Position numbers and translations under genes: made by a program
Notes under the pieces: model-generated
Seen by the model: only the letters and a program-made list of their open reading frames with translations
What the model was told of the DNA's origin: nothing
Database searches by the model: none
Source of the DNA: an uncultured SAR116 cluster alpha proteobacterium
GTDB taxonomy: Bacteria > Pseudomonadota > Alphaproteobacteria > Puniceispirillales > Marisalimonadaceae
DNA length: 64,000 bases
NCBI GenBank assembly: GCA_902558885.1
Contig: CACEFQ010000002.1
Coordinates: forward strand, 62,001-126,000
Reading direction: 5' to 3'
Shown: positions 18,880 through 28,296 of the stretch, piece by piece
Position numbering within the stretch: position 1 is the first letter of the stretch
How the letters are laid out: each line of letters starts with the position of its first letter

Positions 18880-19734
18880 ATGAAATTAATTCATAGTGTA
18901 AAAAGCTTGGGTGGCGAAATTATAGATTTGGACATAAGTAATAGACTAACTCAAGATCAAATTAATTTCATAAATGAGTCTTGGGATGAAAGACTTGTAT
19001 TAGTATTTAAAAAACAAAATTTAGATGATCATAAACTAATTAATTTTAGTAAATATTTTGGTAAACTTGACCCTCCCGGCCCTAATCCATATGGTGTAAC
19101 ATTTTTACCTGAATTTCCTGAAATTAATGTGATTTCAAATGTAAAAAATGAACAAGGCACCCCTATAGGCAATTTAGGAGATGGTGAAGCAGTTTGGCAT
19201 GCAGATATGACATACCAAGAACTACCTCCAAAGGCTGGGATTTTATATGCTCTCGAAGTACCTGAAAATCAAGGTAACACCCACTTTGCAAATATGGCTC
19301 TAGCATATAGTGAATTACCAAACAGACTTAAAGAAAAAATAAATGGCAAAATCTTGATACATGATTCTGCTCATAATAGTGCTGGAATGCTAAGAAAAGG
19401 GTATGAAGAAGTAGAGAATCCATCTGACACCCCAGGAGCAAGACATCCAATCGTAATCAGAGATAAAAATACTAATAAGAAACTACTTTTTCTTGGACGA
19501 AGACCACACGCATATATAATTGGTTTAGAGCTAGAAGAAAGTGAAGATTTATTGAATGAAATTTGGGAACATGCAACACAAGATAAATTTACTTGGACCC
19601 AAAAATGGGAAAAAGGGGATTTGTTAATGTGGAAAAATTTAAATGTACTTCACAAAAGAGATGCTTTTGATCCTAATACAAGAAGAGTAATGCACCGCAC
19701 TCAAATAAAAGGAGAAATGAAAATTACAGCGTAA
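18880..19734 (+). CDS. TauD/TfdA-family Fe(II)/2-oxoglutarate dioxygenase
   Basis: 284-aa non-haem iron dioxygenase. The iron triad is visible: His107 and Asp109 in VWHADMTY and the distal His258 in NVLHKRDAF, with Arg273 in MHRTQIKG the likely 2-oxoglutarate ligand. Such enzymes hydroxylate small acids, ethers or sulfonates next to a carboxylate or sulfonate, releasing succinate and CO2. It is 21 nt downstream of the enolase-superfamily gene and precedes the tripartite transporter by 84 nt. Confidence 0.92.
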   Translation: MKLIHSVKSLGGEIIDLDISNRLTQDQINFINESWDERLVLVFKKQNLDDHKLINFSKYFGKLDPPGPNPYGVTFLPEFPEINVISNVKNEQGTPIGNLGDGEAVWHADMTYQELPPKAGILYALEVPENQGNTHFANMALAYSELPNRLKEKINGKILIHDSAHNSAGMLRKGYEEVENPSDTPGARHPIVIRDKNTNKKLLFLGRRPHAYIIGLELEESEDLLNEIWEHATQDKFTWTQKWEKGDLLMWKNLNVLHKRDAFDPNTRRVMHRTQIKGEMKITA

Positions 19735-19818
19735 TTATAATAAAATCTTAAAGAGTCATGTTGATTTATTTAAAAATCAGTAGCAGAATAATAAATGTTA
19801 TGAAATCGGGAGGGAAAT

Positions 19819-20814
19819 ATGACACAACTTGGAAATTCTTTTAGAAGAAGTATTGTAAAGGCTAGTTTAGGTGTTGTCGCCATTGCAGGAATTAGTACCG
19901 TTGGTTTGGTTTCTATTGCTAGTGCTGACAAATATCCTAGTAAGCCAATAGAATTAGTTATTCATGCAAAATATGGTGGTGGAACAGACACAACTGCAAG
20001 AATGGTATCTATTAGAACAAGAAGAAATTTAAAAACGGATATATCTATTGTAGCTAAAAGAGGTGGTTCAGGAGCAAAAGCTCAAAACTATGTTTTAACA
20101 AAGCCAGCCGACGGTTACACAATAATGGCATTAACACAGTCTCATCTTTATACAATGGCTAGAGGTAAATCTAACATGAAGATCGATGACATTGTAGGAG
20201 TTGCAAGAGCAATGGATGACCCTACCTTCATTACTGTGTCAGGAAAGGGAAAATTTAATACTTTAGAAGAGCTTGTAGCTGCTTCTAAAAAGGGACCATT
20301 AAACTGGGGAGTTGCTCAAATTGGAGGCACTGAACATATAGGATTAGCTCAGTTCGCAAAAGAAGCTGGAATTAAGTTTAAAGTGGTACCATTCGGTTCA
20401 GGTGCTCAAATGGTACAAGCGTTAATGGCAGGTAAAATAGATGCTACCTTACCAAATGTGAGTGAAGCTGCTAACCAAGTTGCAGATGGAAGCTTTAAAG
20501 CTCTGGCAGTTATGGCTGAAGACAGGCTTAAAGATTATCCAAATGTTCCTACCACTTATGAAAAAGGGATTAAGGCAAAATGTTCAACAACTAGGGGTTA
20601 TGCTGTATTGGCTTCTACTCCAAAGCCAATTATAGATCAAATATCAAAAGCTATGGTTAAAGCAATGAAACACGATGTTTTTGCTAGTTATCTTGCTGGA
20701 GCTGGACTAACAGTTGAAAGTAGTGTTGCCGGAACTAAAGTTTGGGATAAACAACTGAAAGCTGAATACAAAGTTGCAGCATCTGCTCTTAAAGAACTTG
20801 GATTAATAAAATAA
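19819..20814 (+). CDS. tctC: Tripartite tricarboxylate transporter solute-binding protein TctC
   Basis: 331-aa periplasmic binding protein of the TTT (Bug) family. A signal peptide is present (basic NSFRRSIVKAS, hydrophobic core, then SIASADKYPSKPIEL). The family start of the mature part 'YPSKPIELV..AxGGGTD' is clear. A strong GGGAGGG ribosome site precedes the ATG. Ligands of this family are mostly carboxylates; specificity is not predictable. Confidence 0.95.
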   Translation: MTQLGNSFRRSIVKASLGVVAIAGISTVGLVSIASADKYPSKPIELVIHAKYGGGTDTTARMVSIRTRRNLKTDISIVAKRGGSGAKAQNYVLTKPADGYTIMALTQSHLYTMARGKSNMKIDDIVGVARAMDDPTFITVSGKGKFNTLEELVAASKKGPLNWGVAQIGGTEHIGLAQFAKEAGIKFKVVPFGSGAQMVQALMAGKIDATLPNVSEAANQVADGSFKALAVMAEDRLKDYPNVPTTYEKGIKAKCSTTRGYAVLASTPKPIIDQISKAMVKAMKHDVFASYLAGAGLTVESSVAGTKVWDKQLKAEYKVAASALKELGLIK

Positions 20815-20839
20815 TATTTTAATCAAAGGTCTTTAAAAA

Positions 20840-21358
20840 ATGAAAGATAATAAAAATGCACCCAAAGGCTTGGGTGCATTATTAAATAAAAGTGATACTT
20901 TAATTGCAATTTTTTTAACTTTAATAATTGCATTTTTGTGGTTTGAAACTACAAAATTTGAAAAAGTTCCTGACTTATTTTCAAATAATATTCCCCCTGA
21001 AATGTTTCCGCAGATATTACTCATTATAATTTTAGGGATGGTTTTAATAATACCCTTTGAGCATCTTTTCTTAAAGAAAAATGGAAAGGATATTGATTCT
21101 TCCAGAAAAAAACCAGTAGAAATTTCAACCATTGGAACCATGATAATTTTATCAACTATAATAGCTTCCTCACAAATTTTAGGAGCTGCTCTTACAATAA
21201 TAGCAGTAAGTATCTCTTTACCAATTTACTGGGGTGAAAGAAGATTAAAAGTATTAATATCATATATTATTGGGTTCCCATTATTTGTAATAGTTTTATT
21301 CAATGTAATTCTTGGTGTTCATTTTGAACCTGGGCTATTAGATCTTATAAAGAATTAG
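20840..21358 (+). CDS. tctB: Tripartite tricarboxylate transporter small subunit TctB
   Basis: 172-aa protein with four predicted membrane helices, typical of TctB (e.g. DTLIAIFLTLIIAFLWFETT). It lies 25 nt after tctC and 13 nt before tctA. It forms the membrane complex with TctA and accepts substrate from TctC. A basic, Ala/Pro-containing N-terminus of about 20 residues precedes the first helix. Confidence 0.9.
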   Translation: MKDNKNAPKGLGALLNKSDTLIAIFLTLIIAFLWFETTKFEKVPDLFSNNIPPEMFPQILLIIILGMVLIIPFEHLFLKKNGKDIDSSRKKPVEISTIGTMIILSTIIASSQILGAALTIIAVSISLPIYWGERRLKVLISYIIGFPLFVIVLFNVILGVHFEPGLLDLIKN

Positions 21359-21371
21359 AAAGGGTAAAAGT

Positions 21372-22844
21372 GTGGAAGACATAATAAAAGGTATTGGTTT
21401 ATTATTAGAATTTCAGAATATTCTTTTAATTCTATCAGGTGTTTTAATAGGTGTTTTAGTTGGAGCCCTACCAGGCTTAAGTTCTCCTATGGCAATTGCA
21501 CTTCTAATCCCTTTTACAATTTCTTTAGATCCAGTTGCTGCAATAGCTATGATGGCTGCTCTTTACTGTGCTGGAACTTTTGGAGGCTCTATTACTGCAA
21601 TATTAATAAATGCTCCAGGTGCTCCTCCAGCCGTTGCAACTGCTTTGGATGGATATCCAATGGCAAAAAATGGTGAACCAGGAAGAGCTCTTGGTTTGGC
21701 CGCCGTATCTAGTGTTTTTGGTGGAATTTTTAGTTTAATAATTTTTATATTTGCGGCTCCTCTTTTAGCAAAGCTAGCGTTGGAATTTGGACCAGCAGAG
21801 TATTTTGGACTTGCTGTATTTGCTCTTTCGATGCTTGCCTCAATGAGTGGAAAATCGTCTTTAAGAAACCTCATTTCAGGTCTTGTTGGAGTGTTAATTG
21901 GTACTATTGGAATTCACTTAACTACAGGCGTAGAAAGGTTTACGTTTGATATACCTGATCTTGAAGAAGGTATACATTTTGTTCCTGTTCTTATTGGGCT
22001 ATTTGCAGTCAGTGAGCTTTTTAAACAATCTGAAAAATTGAATGCGGTAGTTGAGAGAATACAGGCAAAAGCTTTGAGGTTACCCTCGTTATTTGAATTG
22101 AAGAAACTAAAATACACAATACTTAGGTCTTCAGGAATTGGAACGTTTATAGGAATACTTCCTGCCGAAGGTTCTACTGTAGCAGCTATCATCGGTTATA
22201 ATGAAGCGAGAAGATGGTCTAAAGACAAAGATAAATTTGGTAAAGGTTCTCCTGAGGGCATAGTTGGACCAGAGGCTGCGAATAATGCAGCAGCTGGTGG
22301 TGCTATGGTTCCTACGCTTGCTCTAGGGATACCTGGAAGTGGTTCAACAGCTCTTATATTAGCGGCATTAATTATGCATGGATTTAGACCCGGCCCTTAC
22401 TTAATTAGTGAAACACCAGAATTCGTGTATGCAATTTTTGGAGCAATGTTAATAGCTAATCTAGGATTTTTATTTATCGGCTTAGTTGGTGCAAAATTCT
22501 TTTCCTTAGTTGCTTTCATACCAAAGAAACTTCTTTGGCCAGCTGTTTTTATATTTTCTATGATCGGCTCTTATTCTTTTGCATCGTCAATGTTTGATGT
22601 ATGGGTAATGTTAGCTGCTGGACTAGTAGGTTATTTTATGGACAGACATGGGTTCTCAGCAGCTCCACTTGTTATGGGATTAATTCTTGGAAAATTAGTT
22701 GAAGAAAGCTTTTCTCAATCTATGATTATTCATGATAACAATTTCTTTGCATTATTAGAAAGTCCAGTTGTCTTATTATTTTTTGTTCTTACATTCTTGA
22801 GTTTATCATCTCCTTTTTGGACAAGATATTTCTCAAAGAAATAA
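21372..22844 (+). CDS. tctA: Tripartite tricarboxylate transporter large permease TctA
   Basis: 490-aa membrane protein with about 12 helices. Conserved TctA motifs are seen: GALPGLSSPMAIALLIPFT, AGTFGGSITAILINAPGAP and NNAAAGGAMVPTLALGIPGS. It starts with GTG following an AAAGGG site. It completes the TctCBA importer, which is placed between catabolic genes and an MmgE/PrpD gene. Confidence 0.95.
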   Translation: MEDIIKGIGLLLEFQNILLILSGVLIGVLVGALPGLSSPMAIALLIPFTISLDPVAAIAMMAALYCAGTFGGSITAILINAPGAPPAVATALDGYPMAKNGEPGRALGLAAVSSVFGGIFSLIIFIFAAPLLAKLALEFGPAEYFGLAVFALSMLASMSGKSSLRNLISGLVGVLIGTIGIHLTTGVERFTFDIPDLEEGIHFVPVLIGLFAVSELFKQSEKLNAVVERIQAKALRLPSLFELKKLKYTILRSSGIGTFIGILPAEGSTVAAIIGYNEARRWSKDKDKFGKGSPEGIVGPEAANNAAAGGAMVPTLALGIPGSGSTALILAALIMHGFRPGPYLISETPEFVYAIFGAMLIANLGFLFIGLVGAKFFSLVAFIPKKLLWPAVFIFSMIGSYSFASSMFDVWVMLAAGLVGYFMDRHGFSAAPLVMGLILGKLVEESFSQSMIIHDNNFFALLESPVVLLFFVLTFLSLSSPFWTRYFSKK

Positions 22845-22863
22845 TTTTTTTAGTTGAAGTAAA

Positions 22864-24243
22864 ATGAATAAAATTGAAATTTCTCTGGCTGAAAAATTTT
22901 CAGAGTGGGTTCATAAACTTAAATTAAATGACATACCTGAAGAAGTCGTGAATAAATTACAACTCGTTGTAATGGACTCTTTTGGACTTATGACGTCAGC
23001 TAGAGATGAGCAATACATAAAAAGTCTTATCAATGCACTTCAAGAAACTGGAGATTGCACATTAGTTGGACACAATACAAAGGTGAACCCATTCAACGCA
23101 GCTATAATTAATGGCACAGCCATTCATGGTGAAGATTTTGATGATACTTTTGAAGGAACACCTGTACATGTAGGTTCAGTAATGGTTCCCGCAATGTTAT
23201 CTTCGGCTCAAGCTAAAAATTTAGATGGAAAAAAATTTTTAAAAGGATTAGTCGTAGGGTCAGAACTGATTTGTAGATTAGCTTTGGTTGCGCCTACAGC
23301 AGTTCATAGACAAGGTTTTCATCCAACAGCAATTTTTGGAGCTTTTGGTTCATCAATAGGTGTTTCGTCTTTGCTTGGAAATTCTATAAATGAAATGAGT
23401 TCAGGATTAGGTATTGTTGGAAGTATGGCATCTGGAATCATAGAGTATCTAGCTGAAGGCACATCTACAAAACGTCTTCACCCAGGATGGGCTGCTGGAT
23501 GCGGATGGCAATCTGCTAATTTTGCTAAATCTGGATTTTTAGGACCAAGAACTGTATTTGAAGGTCAACACGGTGTATTTAATAGTTTTGCTAAAAATAA
23601 TATTGAACCAGATTTTTCACATATAATTTCAGATTTAGGAAACAGATGGGAAACAAAAAATCTTGCTTTAAAACCTTATGCTTGCGGAACTATGGCACAA
23701 CCTTTTATTGATTGTGCTATTAAACTAAAAGGTAAAATTGATAACTTTGAAAAAATAGATAAAATAGTTGCTAGTGTTGGTGAAGGAACCGTCCACAGAT
23801 TATGGGAACCATTAGAGGAAAAACAAAATCCATCGACTCCTTATGGTGCAAAATTTTCTGTCCCATATTGTATATCAATAGGATTAATCACAGGTTCAGC
23901 AGGATTAAATGAGTTCACTAATAAATCTTTAAAAAATCCAGATGTAATGAAATTGGCTTCTAAAGTAAATTATGAGATTAATCCAAAAGATGAGTATCCA
24001 AGAAATTATACTGGTAAAATAAAAGTAATTATGAAAGATGGAACAGTTTATTCTTCGTCACAAGAATGTTTAAGAGGTGGTAAACGTGACCCTCTAAGTA
24101 CAGACGAAGTAAGAAAAAAATTTGAAGCTAATTTAAAATTTGCAAATGTAAAATCTAGTGAAATTGAAAAACTATATAATTTTGTTAAAAATATTTTTAA
24201 ATCGAAAGATCTAAACGAAATAAATGAGATTAACTTTAATTAA
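22864..24243 (+). CDS. MmgE/PrpD family protein
   Basis: 459-aa second family member, only distantly similar to that at 7795-9114. Motifs: NGTAIHGEDFDDTFEG (family DD motif), ACGWQSANFAKSGF region and AYACGTMAQPF-like LKPYACGTMAQPFID. In PrpD, 2-methylcitrate is dehydrated; other members decarboxylate cis-aconitate or act on unknown acids. It is 19 nt downstream of tctA and probably acts on the imported compound or a derivative. The 3' end overlaps the convergent membrane hydrolase by 8 nt. Confidence 0.87.
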   Translation: MNKIEISLAEKFSEWVHKLKLNDIPEEVVNKLQLVVMDSFGLMTSARDEQYIKSLINALQETGDCTLVGHNTKVNPFNAAIINGTAIHGEDFDDTFEGTPVHVGSVMVPAMLSSAQAKNLDGKKFLKGLVVGSELICRLALVAPTAVHRQGFHPTAIFGAFGSSIGVSSLLGNSINEMSSGLGIVGSMASGIIEYLAEGTSTKRLHPGWAAGCGWQSANFAKSGFLGPRTVFEGQHGVFNSFAKNNIEPDFSHIISDLGNRWETKNLALKPYACGTMAQPFIDCAIKLKGKIDNFEKIDKIVASVGEGTVHRLWEPLEEKQNPSTPYGAKFSVPYCISIGLITGSAGLNEFTNKSLKNPDVMKLASKVNYEINPKDEYPRNYTGKIKVIMKDGTVYSSSQECLRGGKRDPLSTDEVRKKFEANLKFANVKSSEIEKLYNFVKNIFKSKDLNEINEINFN

Positions 24244-25249
24244 TAAAACCCTTACAATTTTTTCCTAAAAGCAAATCAAAAAATCTCGTCCATTTTTCAA
24301 TATAATTGCTTCTGTTTACAACCCAATCAACATGACTAGAGTTATTTTTATCTAAATTTATCCTTATTCCCCACAAACCATCAACCTCATTAGGAACTGC
24401 AGAGTACCTAACATCTGTTATTATATTTTTGTCAATCACTTTTCCTAGATAACCTTGAGAGAACCAATCAAATCTTTTTATATCTTTATATTGTTGACTT
24501 GATATATCAAGCTCAGGGAAGTCATTGGGAAGATAAAGTTTTTTAATTTTCGTTCCTTGACAGTACTCTGACTTAGAAAACAACCTTACTGCATCAACAT
24601 AGTAAAAACCATCATCTTCATAAATAGTTTTCCATAAAAATAAATTTCCTAAACTTGGTTTAGCCGTAAGATCTTTACTTTCATGCCCCCTTAAATTTGC
24701 AATAGATTTTCCAACAAATTGAGCACGATTTTCTTGATAAGCACCAAAGGTTAAATAAACTAAAATATAAACTATGCCAAACGAGGTTATATATTTATTT
24801 TTCATTATAATTGCAAAAATTATAGCTAGTATTACTGGTATAGTTAGAAAAAGATCAACAACTGATATATAATTCCAAGAAATTCTTTCATCAGTAAATG
24901 GCCATAAAAGCTGAGTTCCATAACTTGTACAAGCATCTAACAGGCCATGCGTGGCAAAACCAATAAAACTAAAAAAGTAAGTTTCACCCCAACTTAAATA
25001 CTTTTTGAAAAGTAGTCTTGAAAAGAAAGTTACAATTAAAGCACCTATTGGTATGAAAATTAAGGAATGTGTAAATTGTCTATGATATTCTAATTTTAAT
25101 AAAGGATCTGAAGCAGATCTAATGAAAATATCTAGATCAGGAGCTAAACCTGCAAAACAACCAACTATTGACCCAACTAGAATTTTTTTCTTATTTGAAA
25201 TTGTTTGAGCAAATATTGCACCAAATACACCTTGAGTAACAGGATCCAT
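24236..25249 (-). CDS. YdjM/YbcI-type membrane-bound metal-dependent hydrolase
   Basis: 337-aa membrane protein starting MDPVTQGVFGAIFAQ. The conserved acidic/His elements APDLDIF and YHRQFTHSL, and HGLLDACTSYGTQLLWP, mark the LexA-binding/YdjM family of predicted inner-membrane metal hydrolases. Four to five hydrophobic segments are followed by a roughly 160-residue soluble C-terminal part. I choose the ATG at 25249 rather than the TTG at 25261 since the family begins MDPxTQG. Function of the family is poorly known. Confidence 0.85.
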   Translation of the reverse strand: MDPVTQGVFGAIFAQTISNKKKILVGSIVGCFAGLAPDLDIFIRSASDPLLKLEYHRQFTHSLIFIPIGALIVTFFSRLLFKKYLSWGETYFFSFIGFATHGLLDACTSYGTQLLWPFTDERISWNYISVVDLFLTIPVILAIIFAIIMKNKYITSFGIVYILVYLTFGAYQENRAQFVGKSIANLRGHESKDLTAKPSLGNLFLWKTIYEDDGFYYVDAVRLFSKSEYCQGTKIKKLYLPNDFPELDISSQQYKDIKRFDWFSQGYLGKVIDKNIITDVRYSAVPNEVDGLWGIRINLDKNNSSHVDWVVNRSNYIEKWTRFFDLLLGKNCKGFIN

Positions 25250-25353
25250 AATACAAACCAAATTTATTAAAGAAGTTATCTATACACTAAGTTTTCTTGA
25301 CTGTTTACATTTTTTTCTTTTAACATATTCAATGAATTACAAAAGACTTTTTA

Positions 25354-26970
25354 ATGAATCAAATTAATTTAAATAACAACGAATATGACGCGATAATTGT
25401 AGGTGCAGGTTTTTCAGGATTATATCAGTTGATATGTCTGAGAGATCAACTCAGTATGAATTGCCTTGTCATAGAAACAGGAGATGATGTTGGTGGTACA
25501 TGGTACTGGAATCGTTATCCTGGTGCACGTTGTGACACTGAAAGTCACGCATACTCATATTACTTTTCAGACGAATTACTAAAAGAATGGACATGGTCTG
25601 AGCGATATCCAGGTCATGCTGAGATTAGAAGATATATGAATTTTGTTGCTGACAAATTTGATCTTAAAAAAGATATTTTATTCAACCATAAAGTAACAAG
25701 TGCTCAATATAATGAAGATAAAATTTGTTGGAAAATTACAACTAACAATAAAATAAATTTTAGGTCTAAATTTTTAATTACAGCAGTTGGATGTTTGTCA
25801 AATGCAAATATTCCCAAAATTAAAGGATTAGAAAATTTTAAAGGTAAATATTACCATACAGGAAATTGGCCAAAAAATGACGTATCATTTGTTGGTAAAA
25901 AAGTTGGTCAAATTGGAACTGGTTCTACTGGAATACAAGCAGTACCAGTCATAGCTGAAGAAGCTAAGCATTTAACAGTTTTCCAAAGAACGGCAAATTA
26001 TAGTGTACCTGCGAGGAATAAACCTTTAACTGAAAATTTCAAAATCCATGTTAAAGAGAGATTTAAGTATTACAGAGAATTACTTAAAAAGACACCTAAT
26101 GGACACCCTTTTGAAATATCAGATCGTCTTGTTGCTGATGTTCATGAACAAGAAATGCAAGAGATTTACGAAAAAGCATGGGAAAAAGGAGGTTTACAGT
26201 TCAGGGGATCATTTAGTGATTTGGTTACTAACGTTGAAGCTAATAAAACAGCCTCAGATTTTATAAAAAATAAAATTAATGAAACTGTTTCAAATAAAAA
26301 ATTTGCATCAATCTTATCAGATATTGATCACCCATATGCAGGTAAACGCCCACCAATAGATACTAATTATTTTGAAACCTATAATAGAGATAACATTGAT
26401 CTTGTTGATCTAAGAAGCAATCCTATTACACATATAAATGAAAAAGGAATCGAAACTGAAAAAGAACATTTTGATTTAGATATTATTGTTTTTGCTACAG
26501 GTTATGATGCGATGACCGGACCACTTCTAAATATGAATATCATTGGAAAAAATAATTTAAAACTGCAGGAAGCTTGGGAAGAAGGGCCAAAAACATTTTT
26601 GGGTCTTCAAGTGCCAGGTTTTCCTAATATGTTTACAATAACAGGCCCAGGTAGTCCATCAGTTCTAACAAACATGCCTATAGCAATTGAGCAACATGTT
26701 GAATGGATTAGGGATTGTATAGATTTCATGAATAAAAAAGAGTATTCCACAATTGAGGCTGATGCTAAGTCAGCAGAAGAATGGGGAAATGAAGTCAACA
26801 CAGTTGCAAATAAAACTTTATTACCTACCGTAAAACATTCATGGTATCTAGGTGCAAACATTCCTGGTAAACCACAAATTTTTATGCCTTATGCTGGTGG
26901 ATTACCTAGATATAGAAAGGTGTGTGAAAACATTAAAAATAATAATTATAAGGAATTTAGTTTAGATTGA
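25354..26970 (+). CDS. Flavin-containing (Baeyer-Villiger type) monooxygenase
   Basis: 538-aa two-dinucleotide-binding flavoprotein. FAD site GAGFSGLYQ at about residues 17-25; the Baeyer-Villiger fingerprint FxGxxxHxxxWP is matched by FKGKYYHTGNWP (about residues 163-174); the NADPH site follows as GQIGTGSTGIQ. Length and motifs fit cyclohexanone/phenylacetone monooxygenases, which insert oxygen next to a ketone. It stands alone on the plus strand; its 3' end nearly touches the convergent cNMP-binding gene (3-nt gap). Confidence 0.93.
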   Translation: MNQINLNNNEYDAIIVGAGFSGLYQLICLRDQLSMNCLVIETGDDVGGTWYWNRYPGARCDTESHAYSYYFSDELLKEWTWSERYPGHAEIRRYMNFVADKFDLKKDILFNHKVTSAQYNEDKICWKITTNNKINFRSKFLITAVGCLSNANIPKIKGLENFKGKYYHTGNWPKNDVSFVGKKVGQIGTGSTGIQAVPVIAEEAKHLTVFQRTANYSVPARNKPLTENFKIHVKERFKYYRELLKKTPNGHPFEISDRLVADVHEQEMQEIYEKAWEKGGLQFRGSFSDLVTNVEANKTASDFIKNKINETVSNKKFASILSDIDHPYAGKRPPIDTNYFETYNRDNIDLVDLRSNPITHINEKGIETEKEHFDLDIIVFATGYDAMTGPLLNMNIIGKNNLKLQEAWEEGPKTFLGLQVPGFPNMFTITGPGSPSVLTNMPIAIEQHVEWIRDCIDFMNKKEYSTIEADAKSAEEWGNEVNTVANKTLLPTVKHSWYLGANIPGKPQIFMPYAGGLPRYRKVCENIKNNNYKEFSLD

Positions 26971-26973
26971 TAA

Positions 26974-27453
26974 TTAATCATCTACTGAGTTTTTAATCTC
27001 ATTGATTTTAGTCCTGATTTTTTTCATTCTTTCTTCAACGACATTTAGCTTAGGTGGATTCTTTGAATCAAACTGATCTAAAAGGTTAGAGATTTCATTA
27101 GCTAACTCGTTACTTTGTTTATTTGAGTCTAAAAGTCTTAACTGTGTCTTTCTTATTAATGCGCCCAAAATCACGTTAGATTTAATCATTTTTGTAAAAT
27201 AAGATTTAGGTATTTTTTTAGTAACTAATTTTTGAGCACATACCTTAGCAGTTACTGTTCTTGGGACATTGAGTAAAATTGAACTCTCTCCAAATATTTC
27301 TCCCATACCTAGTCTATTTAGCTTAAAACCATCTTTGGTTTCAATATTGACGTATCCTTCCAAAATTAAATACGCTTCATTTGGAGCGCTTCCAGCTTCA
27401 TAAATTATTTCACCAGGCTCCCAAATTATTGACTTGCCATTATCTTGCATCAA
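26974..27453 (-). CDS. Cyclic nucleotide-binding domain protein without HTH
   Basis: 159-aa protein with a single CRP-type cNMP-binding domain: IIYEAGSAPNEAYLILEGYV, RLGMGEIFGESSILLNVPRTVTA (phosphate-binding cassette with G-E-S and P-R-T). After residue 125 there is a Lys/Glu-rich helical tail instead of a DNA-binding domain. The window also encodes a class III cyclase at 56216-57406, a possible source of ligand. Last gene of a co-directional set with pcaGH and pobA. Confidence 0.85.
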   Translation of the reverse strand: MMQDNGKSIIWEPGEIIYEAGSAPNEAYLILEGYVNIETKDGFKLNRLGMGEIFGESSILLNVPRTVTAKVCAQKLVTKKIPKSYFTKMIKSNVILGALIRKTQLRLLDSNKQSNELANEISNLLDQFDSKNPPKLNVVEERMKKIRTKINEIKNSVDD

Positions 27454-27482
27454 ATATTCCTTAAAATATTATAATTCAGTTA

Positions 27483-27644
27483 TTACCCGGGTATAGCAAG
27501 GGGCTCCATCCAAAAGATATAACCATAAAAAATTAAATAACAATAAAATAAACAATAAGCCCACCATGGTTTTGGTTTAAATGATTTAGTCCTTTCTTCA
27601 ATTTCTTCTAATTCCTCTTTATAATTTTTATAATAATTCATCAT
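27483..27644 (-). CDS. Small single-pass membrane protein (53 aa)
   Basis: Unannotated short ORF starting MMNYYKNYKEELEEIEERT, with an acidic/basic N-terminal helix followed by one hydrophobic segment (WWAYCLFYCYLIFYGYIFW) and ending EPLAIPG. It fits snugly between pcaG (43 nt upstream) and the cNMP-binding gene (29 nt downstream) on the same strand. The amphipathic-then-membrane layout resembles other small inner-membrane proteins. I do not recognise the family. Confidence 0.55.
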   Translation of the reverse strand: MMNYYKNYKEELEEIEERTKSFKPKPWWAYCLFYCYLIFYGYIFWMEPLAIPG

Positions 27645-27687
27645 AAAATTAGATCTGCCCAATTAACTTCTCCACATTAAATTAGAT

Positions 27688-28296
27688 TTATATATCAAAA
27701 AAAACTGTTTCTTTCTCACCTTGTAAAAATACATCAAAAATATAGACATTTTTTTGAATCTTTTTTGCTACCAGGCTGTCAAGATTTCCTTTATTTTTTT
27801 TTATTATAGATAAAATAGGATCTTTTATCAAATCTTCACCTTCAAAGTATATTCTAGTATTTAAAGTCATATTAAGCCCTCTTGATGAAATTGATAAACA
27901 AATATGTGGGCTTTGATTTTTTCCTTCAAGATTTTGAACTCGTCCTGGTTTGAGTGTAAATAACTTAAATTTTTTTGTAAAATTATCTGGTATAAATCGT
28001 GCAAACCCATTATCTTCAATAAATTGGCCATTTTCATCACATTGCCAAGTTTCTAACATCACATCGTCTAATGCAACACCATTACCATCAAAGACTGAAC
28101 CTTCGACAGTTATAATTTCCGTTTTATTTTTGTTTTTAAATGGTATCTCCCCCAAATCACTTTTATGTAAATTATTTATTTTTATTTTATTAGGCATGCA
28201 ACCTATATGAAGAAATGGACCAGCTGTTTGAGAGGGAGTTTCATCAAGAAGTTTTTTAGAGTTTTTCAATTTAGAGTCCCTCTTGTCTATTTTCAA
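27688..28296 (-). CDS. pcaG: Protocatechuate 3,4-dioxygenase alpha subunit
   Basis: 202-aa intradiol dioxygenase subunit, the standard size for PcaG. The start ETPSQTAGPFLHIGCMP is the characteristic alpha-subunit sequence, followed by EGSVFDGNGVALDDVMLETWQ. It combines with PcaH to cleave protocatechuate to 3-carboxy-cis,cis-muconate. Its start overlaps pcaH by 26 nt. The alpha chain lacks the iron ligands, which are in PcaH. Confidence 0.95.
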   Translation of the reverse strand: MKIDKRDSKLKNSKKLLDETPSQTAGPFLHIGCMPNKIKINNLHKSDLGEIPFKNKNKTEIITVEGSVFDGNGVALDDVMLETWQCDENGQFIEDNGFARFIPDNFTKKFKLFTLKPGRVQNLEGKNQSPHICLSISSRGLNMTLNTRIYFEGEDLIKDPILSIIKKNKGNLDSLVAKKIQKNVYIFDVFLQGEKETVFFDI

